DNA of 64,000 bases from Gymnogyps californianus. Taxonomy: Eukaryota > Chordata > Aves > Accipitriformes > Cathartidae. The notes beneath the pieces are model-generated. The model saw only the letters and a list, made by a program, of their open reading frames with translations. It was not told the DNA's origin and did not search any database. Shown piece after piece: positions 37,701 through 50,991 of this stretch. Position numbers and translations under genes: made by a program. The stretch is from assembly GCF_018139145.2 (NCBI RefSeq), contig NC_059478.1, positions 21,049,001 to 21,113,000 of the forward strand, written 5' to 3'. The first letter of the stretch is position 1, and each line of letters starts with the position of its first letter.

Positions 37701-40700
37701 CTTGAGTTCCACTCTTGCCCTTCTGATTCCCCAGTAATTTACGCTATATCCCTGTTGGCACCATGTTTGGAAGATTACTTCTTTGTGCTGGCCTTCAGGA
37801 GCATCTTCCTCTTCCTGATCCAAACTGGTACCACTTACTTCTCCAGTGAAAAAAGTAAGTGCGTGCAGGAACTCTCCAACTGATAGAAATTGTTATGCAG
37901 CTGCCTGTACTGTCCTTGTCTTTGAGTGCTACTCAGATATGTTCTTTCTCTTGAAACACAACCAAGGAAATTGCTGTTGTTTTGTGGCAAAACTGGTAAA
38001 GTTGTCCCCAGTGATAAAAGGGTTTAACAGAGGATCTCCTTTTTTCTTTCTCCTGCTATGATTACAGCTGTATTTGTCTTATAGGTTTTGGTTCCTAATA
38101 GGATGACACAACGTGACCAGTTTGCACTTTTATGTCATGCAGTGATATGTGAAAACTCTTTTTGGAGCAGAAAGCTGCTTTCCCAGCAGCCAGTGAGCAC
38201 CCAGTTCAAAGTTGAACAAGCGTCTTCATGCAGAGAGCGCAACTGGTAGCCCAGACAGAACGGAGATTTTAATTGTATATTTAGTGGAAGCCATGAGGGA
38301 ATGTTTTAGCAGACATTATCACTAAGTTAAAGATTGATAATTTAATTTTGCTTCCAAAGAAAGATTATGAGAGTTGCATCCTTCCTCTCTAGCGTTGGTT
38401 GGGAAAAATGCTCTTAATATAAATTACATTCTGGCACGGGAGAAGTGTGTCCCACAGTATTCCTTTCATTTTGTTGATTAGAGAGCACCAGTGCACAGAA
38501 GTGACAGCTATACCATTAGGGCATATTCATGACTAAGATAAGATAAATAGATCTTCGTGTTAACACTGCTTCTTCTGTAATTTCACATAAAGCGTACACT
38601 AACAAAATGTGTTGTGTCTCTTAGCTATACAGTATACATCAGGAGGAGCCTCGTAACAGTATGATCAGAATTTTGTTACTGCTGCCAGATTACAAAGAAG
38701 TATTTTTAAAAGCAGGTGTCCATGCAATATGTGCACCTGTAATGATTTACCATAGATGGTTGTGTGGCATTTATCACCTCAAAAACTAATCTGCTGGAGT
38801 AGTGAATGTCATTATACCCATTTCACAGATAATGAATCTGGACTTTGATATAGTACGGTTCAGCTTCAGAAGTCAGTGGCTAATCAGTCACATGGCAGGT
38901 TTATGGAGAAGCTGGAAGACACTATGCCCAAAGACAATCCTTCCTTCCAAAATGAGAGCTTTGTAAGCAGCGGATCTTAATATGTTATTGTTGTTAAGGT
39001 AGAACTTACTTCAGTGTCGCCAAAAAAACCCTTGAGTTCCCAAATGGCAGGTCACAAATGAAATTAAAAACTTTTTTTTTCCCCTCTTAGAAACAAAACA
39101 GTATCCTCCTTTATATAGCAATAATGAGCACAATGTAGAGACAGAGACACCAGCCTGTATTTAGAGAGTGAATCACAGCCTGATTTACTATGACTTCTGT
39201 GTTTTTAGTAAAAAAAAGAATTTCCTGAGATGTACGGGTGTGAGAATTTAAGGGATTTTGATTCATTTACTGGGGTTTGTGCCTGTAGAGAAAAGCTGGA
39301 AAACCTGAATTGTGAGTGCTGCAAAAACAGAAGGGAAATTTAGCCAGCGTTTTGAAAAGAAACGTTGCAATTAGCTTTGCAGCTTACTTACGTATTTGAG
39401 TGCTTGAGGTTAGCAAGAGTCTTGAATCTTTCTTGGAAGATAAATGGTACAGGGAAGAGTTTCAGATATGGGTTGTATACCAAGATACAGTCACCTACTA
39501 GCATTCAGCAAGTACATGCCTGACAAATCCCGGTAGGATGACAAACAGGGCAGTCGTGTCTTCTCCCATGTCCTGTGTGACTTATAGCTTTATATACCAA
39601 CCAAGCGAAATCTGGCAGTGCATTCACTGATCTATAGGCAGTCACAGCAAATCACAGTGTGGATGTCATTGAAGAGCCTGGACAAAAGCCCTTGATCAGC
39701 TATACTGCTTGTTCTACGGTAATTGCAGTGTCTGAGTGTTTTTCAGGGGTATACACAAATAAAGTACATTACTATAATCCGCAGATAACACAGCCATTGT
39801 CACAGTGTGAACACTTAAACCCCGCATTTAAAATGCGTGCAATTTATAATGTTTGTTATTTTAGCCTTTTTTAAAAAGAAAAAAAAAATCACTATCACAT
39901 CGGTAAATCTGGTTTCATCGAATTAATGAATCAAAGCATACAGAACACAATCAGAAATGCAGACATATCAATCATGGAAATGAATGTGACCAAAAAAAGA
40001 ATACATACTCAATAGCTGCTTTAAAATGCACGTGAAGAGAATGGCATCGCTGTTGCATGCATGCCCGGCTGCCTATGAGACATACCTGAAAATTATACTC
40101 AATGAAGATACAGCACAAAAGAGAACTGGGAGCAAATGAAGTCATATTGCTGGGGCAGGAGCCAATGAAAGAAAAAGGTTTGCTGTTCCTCCTCCTCAGA
40201 CCACTAGATAAAGGAGATGGTTTGTAATCATGAGGGATGGACAGTCAGGGAGGTTTTGGGTGGTGTGTTTTTTCTTTTTTTTGGTGATTAAAAGACAGCG
40301 AGAGTACAGAAAGTCATGTATTGTCAGCGAGTCAAAGTAGATTACAGAGGACAGTGAACACAGAAGAAAAAGGCAGCTAAAAAAGATGTTGGTTCCTTTT
40401 TTTTTCCCCCACTAAAAAGCTTAAGAAGGAGAGGAAAAGTTCCTTTATCTAAAAAGAAAAGAAATGAAAACATTTGCAGTCTCTGGGTCAGCACAAAGGC
40501 TCAGCTGATAGTTGTACATTCTCTCTTGCAGGAGATCAAGTTTGGGAGTGACCTCAAGAATTTTCCTCCCTTGACCTTCCAGGTGGAGGTACTGCAATCT
40601 GGAAGGAGGGGTTTTGCATAGTGCAATCCCACACAACTTGTATGGGAATCCCACAGGTTTCAAGATGCAATGGAAGCCCTTTAAGGAGATTGCTTGCTTT

Positions 40701-43700
40701 GCCATTTGCAGATAACCCGTACGTGGCTGCTGAGCTGATAGTGCTGACTTTAAAAACTGGGAAGATGAGCAATTATTTGGTTTCTCGAGTAACTGCAGCA
40801 AGAACAAAGTGGGAAATGGCTCACAGCCTCATTCCTCTGAATCTCTTGGTTTTTATGACTAGTGTTGGTCAAATTGGTTGATTAGTATAGCACAGATTGC
40901 TCTGCCAACAACAGCCGCCTCTGAGCATGCAAGCCTCCCCGGTAATCCTCACTGTAGCTGTATATCAGAGGAAAGATGTGATTTATCCCATACTGAGGAT
41001 CCTGCACTGCAAGGAAGTTGTGACCTTCTGTTCTGCTATTTCCAGCTTCAGTTAGTCAGCAGATTAAAAGGCTAAATTTGGGCCATGTGAAGGTCAGGAA
41101 AACAAGCTACCATCCTTGAGTTTAAACTGGGTGCTAAGATACCAAAATATCTATTGAAATCAAAAGAATATATACTGAGCAAAATAAAGCTCTACTAATA
41201 TAGACACTTCTGGGAAACTTCGTCTTTGTGGCTATTTTGCTGGCCTCCTCAGACCCTAACATTGCAACAGTAGAGTGGAGTGAAATAATCATAATGCCTG
41301 CTGGGGCTGGAAAACTAGTTTTAACAGACTATTTCTTTTAGCTTGCTACATTTAAGATGGACTACATCTTTCACCAGATCAGAAAGGCATACTAACCGCT
41401 GTTTTATGGGGAGGTTTGTGAAAATAAAACAAAATCCGACCAATCCCTACCACTTCAGTAAATTCTTACATAAAGCAGAAAGTGGCCCAAAAAAGTCAGC
41501 AAGGAAATTATTTTTGTATTGACTGCAAAGGCCAAACAGTCTAGAGTGGGTGGTTAATACCACACACTGTGCTGAGCATCAACCGCTTTATCTTATGATA
41601 GAGTTTGTGCTCAATATCAGACTTCAAGACTTTTTTCACACTTGCCTTCTTGTCAGGATCCTAACTGAAGGGCATCACTTCACTTAGAATTTGAAACTAA
41701 TCTGTCCTAACTTGCTAAACCTTCTCATCCAGATTCAACGCCAGAACAGAATATTTTGACAACTCCTGAGTTTTGTTCTACTACATCAACAGGAAAATAA
41801 ACATTTCAGGCTTTCTTTTGCTGTTTTGGGTACTATAATTGAAAGCTAAATTATTTCAACATAAATGTTCTTGAAAGAGATTATGTAGTGTATCTCCAGT
41901 TGCTTGGCTGGTAGGTTGGGGTTTTTTTCCTCTCCAGATGTCAAAGTACAGTTGTCAGACGGAGACTGTCTTTGCATGCTACAGATACATACCAGTCAAT
42001 GTGAGCTACCAGGCAACAGCAAAGAACACTGCACTAGATTTACATCCTAGGCAGTGGCACCCACTGGGCAGCTATATTAAGTTCTAGAAAGTAGAAATCT
42101 CCATCTAAAACAGTTGGGTTTTTTTCCACAAAACAGAATTATTTACTGCCATTACAGTTGTTGTCAGTGAAGTTTTTCTGTCCAGACTCTTTAGAGTTCT
42201 CAGTAGCATAGGGTTAGCATTGCAAGGATAATTGGGCATGGTTAGCCTAGCTTTTATGTCCTCTCATATGGGAACATAAGGACCAGAATGTACAAGCATA
42301 GCAACGCTGAATGCTGGTACTGCTAGGAAAACGTGTTGTGTACATGTGCCTCACAGACTCATACAATAGGATACACATGGAGTACATCATCTTGAAGCAC
42401 CAGAGCTATTGTAGGATAAGTAATTGCTTCATCTTAAGCTGCATCCAGATGTGCAGCCCGCAGTCTTGGCCAGGAGTTCACTCTTTCACCAGAGCCTGGT
42501 GAGAAGAATAAAATCTTTGCAATACAAGTGTTGCCACATTTAGCCACGTTTTTCTTGCTTGAAACAAGATTGCTCTAATCTGTTTTGCATGTGGCTACAG
42601 CCTGAGATCATTTAGAAATGGAAACTAATACAGAATGTCACAATTCAGTATGTCATTCTGCAGTGAGATCTCCTTACACTGGTGCTCGGGTTCTGCTGTG
42701 GTTGCCAGTAACTTTTTGAGTAAAGTTGTTGGTCTTAAACTTCCCTGCACCAAGCTGTTGCTATTAGGAGTAGTGGATGTGGTAGCTCAGAGGTACTGCC
42801 CATGAAAGGGCTGCAGTTCTGGAGCTCAGCTCCTTTCTCTGGGGAGGGAGAGGGGAAAAAGCTCCAAGACTGTTGTCATAAACGTTATTCCTGTTTGTCC
42901 CTCATAGCCTCCTATGAGGTATGGAGTCTTTCTGTTTTGCACCATCCTAACAGTGTGGTTGTTACCTATATATGATCAGTGATGACAGTGAAATTATCTG
43001 TACTACTTCCTATTGGGTCATCTTTGCCTAGGGTGTGCTCTGTTGCTCTGCCTTATGATGTGTCCTTTTCCCTCTTTACCCTGTCTGTAGAGTTCCAGGA
43101 TGAGCTGCATTTAGCTAGCTCTTTTCCCCAAACTACAAAATCTGGCCAACTTTAACAAAAACACAGCCTCGTGGTTTAAAAAAAAAAAAAGTGCAGGTTT
43201 TACAAAGGAGAAATATTACATAGCGGGGGCGGGGGGAGATTATGAATACTGCTCTGAAGCACTGAAAGAAAGTGTGCATTTTTCTCCTCTTCTGAAATTT
43301 GAAACAAATGGCAGTCTGTCAGGGGACACAGGTGGCAAATGTTGGCTCTGCTCAAAGGTGAAAGAAATCTTTCGGTCTAGTGTCTAAAGAATGGGTATAT
43401 AGCCTCACAGAGGAAGAATTTAGCTTCACAATGCATTATCAGTACCACTCAACTGAGGCTAAGCAGTTTTCTTGAAACCATTGTATTGTCTTACAAAAAA
43501 ACCAGTCCCTCAAACTTTTGATGGATGTAATGACTTGCCTATCTGTAGGAACACCAAAACAGGTAAAGAGGAAGTAGAAATTTCTCTCCAGGTCTCCTGG
43601 CCACTGCAGACACACAGAGTGGGTGTTCTTTCAAAGCTCCATAAGGTTGACAGGAAAGAGGGTAGGAGTCAAGGTTCAATCCTGATTACTTCATTGTAGT

Positions 43701-44043
43701 TTTTGATCTACATGTTAGGTTGCATTCATCATCATCAGTTTTCATATTTTTTGATCCTTGTGCCCTTATGTAATCTGTATATGCTCTATGCCTCATCACA
43801 TTTCTCTTTCTGCAGTTTAATTTGAACAGAAGTCTATAACAAAGCACAAGATGCGTGCCAACACTAACTGTGCAAAGAAATGGATAGTTTATTCTGATAA
43901 ATGTATTTGTTTACTGGAAACCTGCTGCTTTATTGATATTTATTTTTCCATAATAGGGTCAATGCATCTTGTCCTCCTGATGGAGAATTAGGTAATATTT
44001 AATTGCCATTCACATGAAACATTGTTTTAACATAAATTATATT
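34787..44043. other. Non-coding DNA, partly less AT-rich
   Basis: Mostly unique AT-rich DNA. An AT/GT simple repeat lies at about 35128-35155, and a degenerate 19-bp tandem pair (GTGCTTAAAC-N-TTTCA type) at 35461-35498. The part from about 36230 to 37350 is visibly less AT-rich and holds many overlapping short open frames on both strands, none with a recognisable domain. It shows few CpG, so it is not a CpG island. Isolated acceptor-like pyrimidine tracts ending in AG occur at about 38040-38066 and 39070-39090. No gene could be assembled. Confidence 0.5.
35128..35155. repeat. AT/GT dinucleotide repeat
   Basis: A short alternating purine-pyrimidine tract made of TA and TG steps. It is a simple repeat. 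Confidence 0.75.
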
Positions 44044-44220
44044 TAATACTAATTGAATTATAAAATTTGAGCTTATCATATTGAACATTTATGATCTGTG
44101 ATACATATCCTGTTTATACAGAATTAAGGAGATGTTATTAAATGCTTGGTCACCTTTGATGTGTTATTATCAATTATATCCTTAATTATTATTATCTGTC
44201 AAGATGGGCTTTATGAATAA
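44044..44220 (+). repeat. Diverged duplicated element, copy 1
   Basis: This 177-bp segment matches 45389-45569 in the same orientation at roughly 75-80% by eye. The first about 54 bases differ at about 11 positions, several of them transitions. Two blocks are almost identical in both copies: ATGCTTGGTCAC (about 44142-44153), and AATTATTATTATCTGT followed by AAGAT and CTTTATGAATA (about 44184-44219). It is rich in TAAT/ATTA homeodomain-type cores. It contains no open frame and no motif of the CR1 or LTR families seen elsewhere in the window. It may be an ancient interspersed repeat or an old local duplication of a regulatory element. Confidence 0.8.
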
Positions 44221-45388
44221 GTATAAGGTAGAGTTGAGAGGTTATGTTTCTGAGTCATTAATTTAAACTTGCATATATTCAGTAGTGTTTGGAGAATTGG
44301 TCTGTGATTGTGCATTTCTTCCAAAACAGTTTATCTAAACAGATTAAGGAGAGAAGTAGCGGTTAGTTTAATAATAAAAAGTGGAGTTTTTTTAAAATCC
44401 CTTAATTCAGAATGAAAGTCTCCAAAGTATTTGCTATGAAAATGGTGAATATAAATGAGACATCACACATACAGCTCAAGAGATATTTTCACATTTATGA
44501 CTCTGAGGAAAACATAAAGAATAGATTCAGATCAAAAGCAACAGGCAGGAGCCCAGGTTTTTGACTTCCATATTTTCAAAAGATATGCAACTGGCAACGT
44601 TTGTGCATGCTGTCTGATCATTTATGCTAGTAAAGAAGAGACTGGCAAGATCAAAAGCTGAAGAGCAAAGTCCACCTAAGCTATGTTAAGACCACCTGTC
44701 TGAGAGCCAGGGTTCACTGAAGACTGAAAGATAAGCAATTTCATCTTTCTGTCTTCATCTGAGGGAACTCCTCAGGAAGCTCAGATGATCCTTCAGTCTG
44801 GAATTGTCCCTTTTAAAATGAAAATTAAATCCTTACTGAAATTTGACCATAATGAAATTAAAAGATGGCTCCTGTCCACTGCCTTATGCTGGTCTAATCG
44901 GAGAAAACAGGGAGATCATTTAATTCATTTTACTGTGAGGCAAAATGTGTTTGTTTGAATACTACCCCATGGCAAAGGCTCAGCAGGCAGGTGAGTCGCT
45001 GCATAGCTACAAAGTACTGCCACTTGTCAGTCATACTTCCTTTGCTAGGAGTTGGTGTTCAGACCAAGTCATTGTCTCTGTTGTATGTCAGTGAAGCAAC
45101 ATCCTTCCCCTGGGAGTCTTCATCCCCATGTTGTGAATTTGGCCCATTCTTTACACTGAGCAAATGTCTGCAGTTATGGATTGGAAAAAAACCCCACTGA
45201 AATAAACTGTAAAATGCCTCTGATTCACAGCTCCTTTGTAGCTGTTGCAAAATGTTAGTTTTGAAGCCATTGCATGGTATTGTCAATCCAGACAATTCAT
45301 GCATATGAAGAATACTGACGTTATTAAATGGTTCACTAAAACTCTTGACGCTGTAAGGCAAGGCAACACTATTGTTTCAATCTGTGCT
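44221..45388. other. Spacer between the duplicated elements
   Basis: Unique sequence that does not appear to be repeated after copy 2, so only the elements themselves, not the whole 1.35-kb interval, were recognised as duplicated. A consensus donor-like CAG|GTGAGT sits at 44988-44996 on the plus strand. Two chance-length open frames overlap here (44955-45200 plus and 45059-45361 minus). Confidence 0.5.
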
Positions 45389-45569
45389 TAATGATAATTG
45401 AATTATTAATTTTGAACTTACCATACTGAACACTTAAAATCACCATGTTTCTCCAGAATTAAAGCAAGTGAAAGAGAGAACGTATTCAATGCTTGGTCAC
45501 TTTCAATAAGTAATATCATCGATTATATTCAACAATTATTATTATCTGTGAAGATCAGCTTTATGAATA
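45389..45569 (+). repeat. Diverged duplicated element, copy 2
   Basis: The second copy of the element at 44044-44220, in direct orientation and 1,345 bp downstream. It has a gap of about 12 bases in the middle and a compensating insertion before the ATGCTTGGTCAC block (about 45489-45500). The end block, ATTATTATTATCTGT to CTTTATGAATA, is present at about 45533-45568. That the blocks stay recognisable while the sequence between them has drifted suggests either an old repeat family or selection on short motifs. Confidence 0.8.
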
Positions 45570-48500
45570 TGGAGCCTTCATGGTGTTAAAATGCATATGA
45601 ATATTAAAATATATGAAAAGTTGCAATGCATGAACAGTAGCTGATTTTCAATATTTACAATTCAAATATTTCCATAACGGTGTGATTCATACAAAGAGTT
45701 AACTGTCAGAAGGAAAGTAATGTTTTGGAACCAGTAGGCCTTAGAAAAAATCTACAGCTAATAGTGTTTTAAAATGGCTAAATGGACTGCTATAAGTATG
45801 TTCAAGTTAAAACATTCAGTTCTTGCTGAAACATAATTTCTTCTGCCAGATGACTTTAGCAAGGCCCAACTAATATGGTGATGAAGATGATCTGTTTAAA
45901 ACATCTAAAGTGATCAGTTGCAGTGCAGTCACCCAGTCATTTCCAAAAGTGTTTTTGTTCACATTCCGTAGAACTCAGGTGACCTTGACCATGTGAAACC
46001 AAAATACTCCTTATCTGGAGAAACACAATATAAGTAAATTAATGAAATGGATGAGTGAATAGGGATTATATACAAGGATCCTGCTAACTTTGTTTCCCCT
46101 TAACCTGTACCATGTTTCACTTCTCTAACTATGTATTCCAGACATGCTTTTTTGAAATAGTATTTGTAAACATTAAGTCAATAAAAACATTATATAAGAA
46201 CTTTCTCGTGTAGTTTGACTGCATCCACTTCAAATGTTCTTTTGCAGCACTCTCTTATGCAAGTGTATGCCTAACTAACATTACCATTTTCCTCCGGTGC
46301 TCTTAGAACATAGACATCTAAAGCAAATTGTTGTGGCCTTCTGTTTAGTCCTATGAATAATTGTTTACTCGCCAATAAATTTCTTATCTTTTGAGAAATT
46401 ACTCCAAACAAAAATAAAATAAATACTATTAGAAATAAGTGTCATAATTTTGTTCAAGGGCATTGAATACAAATCCCTAAGCTGAAATGTAGTTATCAGA
46501 GATTAGTAATTTTCAAAGAAGTTAGTGTCATATGCCGTCTTTTAGGTCTACTTTTTTGTTGGGCTGGAGGTGCTAAGCTGAAGCTGCAAGAAGACAACAG
46601 TTGCTGACAAGGTTCCTGCTTTATATACGCACTCTTCCAGGGAAGGACTAAAAAGATTAGTACTTTTTTTTTTTTTTTTGAGGGGTTATGTTTTCCAGCC
46701 TATCTTTTCATTGAGTATGAAAGATTTCTTAGGTGATAGCCAAGAGAAAATACACCTTCCTTTCGACTGCTACAGCTGCTGGATGAGACTTCTACAAATA
46801 ATTAAACTTCCCACTCAAAGGAGAAAAAAAAAAAAATAAACAAAAACATACTTGCTGCCGCCTTCTGTATTTTGGGGGACATGTCATTTTAGCAAAAATA
46901 AAACTAAAACCCAGGGTTTATTTTGGCAGAAAAAAACCCTGGTCCAGGATAGACTAACTTCAATTGTCATACTGCATTATAAGTTATTAAGAAGCATAAG
47001 CTCTGCGTGTGTGCATGTATTTTGAAAATGTATTGTTCGGTTACATCAGTACAGGAGACCCAAGATATCCCAGCATGCTGTTAGAACTCTGAATTTGCTT
47101 GTGCCTGTGATGTACTGCACCAGTTAAAGTACTGCACTGCATTGGGAAAGAACTTTTAAGAATTTAGCAATTTAGAATTGAACTTTTGTTCAATTTTGTG
47201 ATATGCTATCGATGCTGCAGGAACTCGTAGGAGCTAAATGGCACCTCTATAACAGGAAGATATACAATCCATTTTTTTTCTGTTTTGCTTATGAATCTGT
47301 GAACAACTCTGGTTCTGAGTTTTCTTTTTGTCTTCCCTTGTACGTTAAGGCAATGAGTTCTTTTACCATATGACTAAATTGTCAGATAGTTCTAGTGTTT
47401 CAATAGCTTCCCATTTTTTTATTTACTTTTTCCACTGATGTTTTCAACTATTGTCTTTCCTTATCATGGCTGTATCTTGGTTACCAAAGAAATTAAGGAA
47501 AGGCAAACCATTCTATTTTCTCCTTTTTACCCCACTGGTAACATTCTTCTTCAATACCCCACATATATTGAGGAAAAAACAAATCTTGTTAAATGTGTAC
47601 TTTGCAGGCCACCTTTCACTTTACGAACTGATCACCTGCTGGCTTTACAAGAGGAGCTCATACTTCAGAAGTAACAGCCTCATTGGGAGATGCATTAAGT
47701 TCTTACATTCTGCCATACTCAAACTAGTCTAGTCTTGGTAACTGCACTTTATGATTACCTCATCTATCTCATGACATTTTGTGTCAGATCTGAAAGTACG
47801 GCTATTGTAAGTTTCTTGCTCACTGGCATTAACCTCAGAACTGAAGATGACAGACTGTGTAACCTCTTACGTACTTTGGAGCTCTCGTTACACCAGTTTT
47901 CTGTCCGTGCACACAAGTAGTTCATTTTCCTTAGCAGCACAAGACACAGCTTTAATATTCCTGAGTAATTACAGCTAGTGAGATAAGACACAAAAGACTG
48001 TTTTAAAGTGACATTGTCAAGTGCATTTTAGTACTTTAAAAATATGTTCATAGAAGGACATGTACATAAAAGAATGAAAAGACAAAGTCAGAAGCAATCA
48101 ATTATAAAGATTATGAAAAATCTCAAGCACATGCTGTATTTCAAATAACCTATCAAGTATTTGAAAACTTAATTCATAGTCAACAATAATAGACCATGAT
48201 GTGTAGAATAGACAAAAAACTGCATATTATATGGGTAAATCAATGAGGGGTTTTGACAGTTATGGTAAAGGAAGATAGTGGTTAATATTTCCTGTGAAGC
48301 TGCCTAAAAATAGTTCACTCCAACTGGAAAATGGAAGACACACAGACATTAAAAAATAAAATAATATATTAAAAAGTATTATGCCTTTCTATAATCCTAT
48401 TTAAATATTGCCTGAATAATCTACACATTTACATATCTTTTAGCATGAAAAGTGCTTTGAAATTCATTTAACCCATGATCTATTTTAGAGTTTGGTACTC

Positions 48501-50434
48501 CAAACCCAAAAGCATTTGCTATTATATTTGAGGAATTTGTACTACCCATTAGAAGGAGGGCTTTTTTCTAACTAGAGTTTTGAATTTGTTTGCTATCCAT
48601 TATAGTTTTAAAAGAGTTTTGTGAACACTGAATGTTAGGCAATGTTTATGAATTGTTTGCGGCAAGTAAATTATTGATTATTGTGCACTCTGAATCTGCT
48701 TTTGAAGTGTTTGATAGGTCAACCAAGAACACAGAGTGTGTCGTTTTCTCTCTCTAGCAGTGTAAGAAGAGGACTTCAGAAAATTGGTTGGTTATGCTTG
48801 TGTGCCTGTTAACAAATACTCATAAGGTTACTATTGATTTGTATAACTTCCTGGAAATGTTAATGAAAGTGTATGTAAAAGTGGCTGAAATATAAAATAA
48901 TGCTGAATTTTCAGGCATATATATGAATACTTTTATTTCTACTATGTATCCGTTTAGAAATTGTGTGCAGTCAGTCAGAAGACTCCAATGGACACTTGGA
49001 CAGGGGCCTACTTGCCCAACTACATTATGTCAACCTTCATAAAAGCTTAATCCAAAGACAGAAATTCAATAATATTTTAATATCTGTTCAATACTGCTAT
49101 TGATTTGTTTCATTTTTTTTCAACACGCATTACTCTCCTTCAAGTTGGATAGTGCCAAAGAGGGAGTCTAACTATTTTAATCTACAGGCGGAGGTTTAAA
49201 ATCTTCTCGATTTACTGTCAGTATCTTTTTCCACTGGTGTAGTGAAAAACCTTGTCTTGATGATCTTCCTGGCAATTTCTAAATGATTTAAACAGACTCA
49301 GGCAACATCCAGTTATAAAATGTACATCTATATTAAACAAAAATTAAATGGAGAAGCCAGTAAAGGTTTGTTCATTAGTTGCTTTAGACAGAGGTGATCT
49401 CAATTTATTATACTACTTATTATAATAATCAGTATGGTTACATGTCTCCTGAAGCTGTGTAAGTGTAAAAAAGGCATTGAATTGCCATTTAGACAGAAAT
49501 CCCCCATCTAAACTATGCATCTATCTGCCTTTTTTTTTTTTTCTTCTTCCCAACTGGCTTTTCAAAAGATCTCAAAAGATGTTCCATCAGTTTGCACACT
49601 CAGGCCAGGTTTAATCTAAGGACTGGAGAGCTCTTGACTTTAAAAATAAATAAATAAAAATTGTTGTCTTTTGAAATATGGGTTTCTTGCTTTTCTATTA
49701 CAGTGCCAATGACTGTATACATTTGATTGTTGTTTTTCTCTTTGGCCATATGGAAACAAGAATATGAAAAGGTCACGGGTGAATTTTTTCCCTTTTTTTT
49801 TTTTCTTTTTTTCTTTTTTTAACTTCAATTATCCTTCTTATGTAGTTAATCATCCTTGAGACCTCTCACAAGATTTCTGGCATTGTCTGTGAAATGTGCT
49901 TTGTGCAGAACACAGGTAGTTTCTGATGGGTCAGTTCTGTCCAAGGAGCAAACTTAGAAACCCCTCAGTATGACAAAAGCTAAGCAGCACAATTGTAAAG
50001 CAACATAGTAATCAAATGTTGGCATGTGTGACTTACAGGTAATTATCACTGCCATAAAATTCCTGCACTGAATATTAAAGGAGAATTTTAAATATTTTAA
50101 AGGTGACTAATGTAGCACAGCAAACTTATGTAGGACTGCCAGCTGCTATAAAAGTCTAGCAGGAGCTGTGAGGACTGCTATAATCCACTGACATTTGATA
50201 TTTCATCTCATCAGATTATACAAATTCTTGCAGCTGTATTTCAGTACAGTAAAATACAATGAATTTGTTTCCATAAACTGGCTTGCCATTCCAATCAATA
50301 ATGTCATGGACAATAACATGTTCTCATCAGCTGTTCATCTGATTGTTACTCTTATGTTGCTCTTATTTTAGCTGATTTAATGGGAGAGTTAGCAACATCA
50401 AATATAAAGACGCAGCATCTCATTCTTGCAATGA
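45570..50434. other. Unique AT-rich non-coding DNA
   Basis: Contains T16 at 46664-46679, T13 at about 49530-49542 and a T-rich tract at about 49787-49819. A small perfect hairpin (AATTGAAC, TTTT loop, GTTCAATT) lies at 47176-47195. No gene or mobile element is recognised; the open frames at 47438-47732 have no domain. Confidence 0.55.
46664..46679. repeat. Poly-T tract (T16)
   Basis: Sixteen consecutive T. No retrocopy is recognised next to it. Confidence 0.9.
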
Positions 50435-50763
50435 CAAAACATTATGCCAGACAAGGCAGTGCTGCTCCAGAACGATGACAAGTGGGCCTTAATCATCAAC
50501 TTTCTCCACGCTATTATAGAGAGGGAAGAAAAGGAGTTTGAGAGGGCTCTTTTGCCTAGCATACAAAGATGTAACAATACGCAGTAGTAACTGATGAACC
50601 AAGCAAATTTGCTTTGAAAAGACAGAACACATTTAACATCACAGCGATAAAAGTACCAAGATGTGATGGGTTGTCCATCACTGGCATCAAAACTGGATCT
50701 CTTCCTGGCTTGAACAGGAAGTCCCACATCTTGTGTTATGCATTTGAAATCTTTTTAATTTGA
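50435..50763 (+). other. Two overlapping coding-like frames, possible gene relic
   Basis: Two plus-strand frames follow each other. The first is open from 50435 to a TAG at 50585-50587. Its 47-residue ATG-started part (50444-50584) contains a hydrophobic-then-charged helix-like segment (L-I-I-N-F-L-H-A-I-I-E-R-E-E-K). The second is open for 62 codons from 50575 to a TGA at 50761-50763, and continues in a different frame with little gap. The arrangement is what one indel in an old coding sequence would leave. Against this, the minus strand is also open across most of the stretch (109 codons, 50398-50727), so the region may simply be poor in stop triplets. No protein family is recognised. Confidence 0.15.
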
Positions 50764-50935
50764 CCTAAGTTCCCTGTAAGAAGATATGGTTTGCTGCTTC
50801 ATTTTGCTAAATTTTTTACCTTCGAGTCATTTCCTTTTGGGGCAGCCATGTTTGTATTAACACATAGAGCAGTCAGTGACTATTTTCTAACCTTTAGTTT
50901 ATAAGATTTAGCTATTAATTTTCCCTTCATTATTT

Positions 50936-50991
50936 AATACTTTAAATAATTTAAGTATTTAAACATTTAAATACATTATTTATAATGTATT
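50936..50991. repeat. Cluster of AT-rich palindromes
   Basis: A 9-bp perfect inverted repeat, AATACATTA (50970-50978) with TAATGTATT (50983-50991), has a 4-nt loop and follows a 7-bp pair, AATACTT (50936-50942) with AAGTATT (50953-50959). Almost every base in the block is A or T. It could extrude as a small cruciform, but such structures arise easily in AT-rich DNA. Confidence 0.6.

Noticed and set aside
40445..40807. 120-codon minus-strand frame
   Set aside because: Overlapped by open frames on both strands in a locally stop-poor region; translation resembles no family I know.
43665..43690. GGTTCAATCC, resembling a tRNA B box
   Set aside because: No matching A box upstream and no cloverleaf could be drawn.
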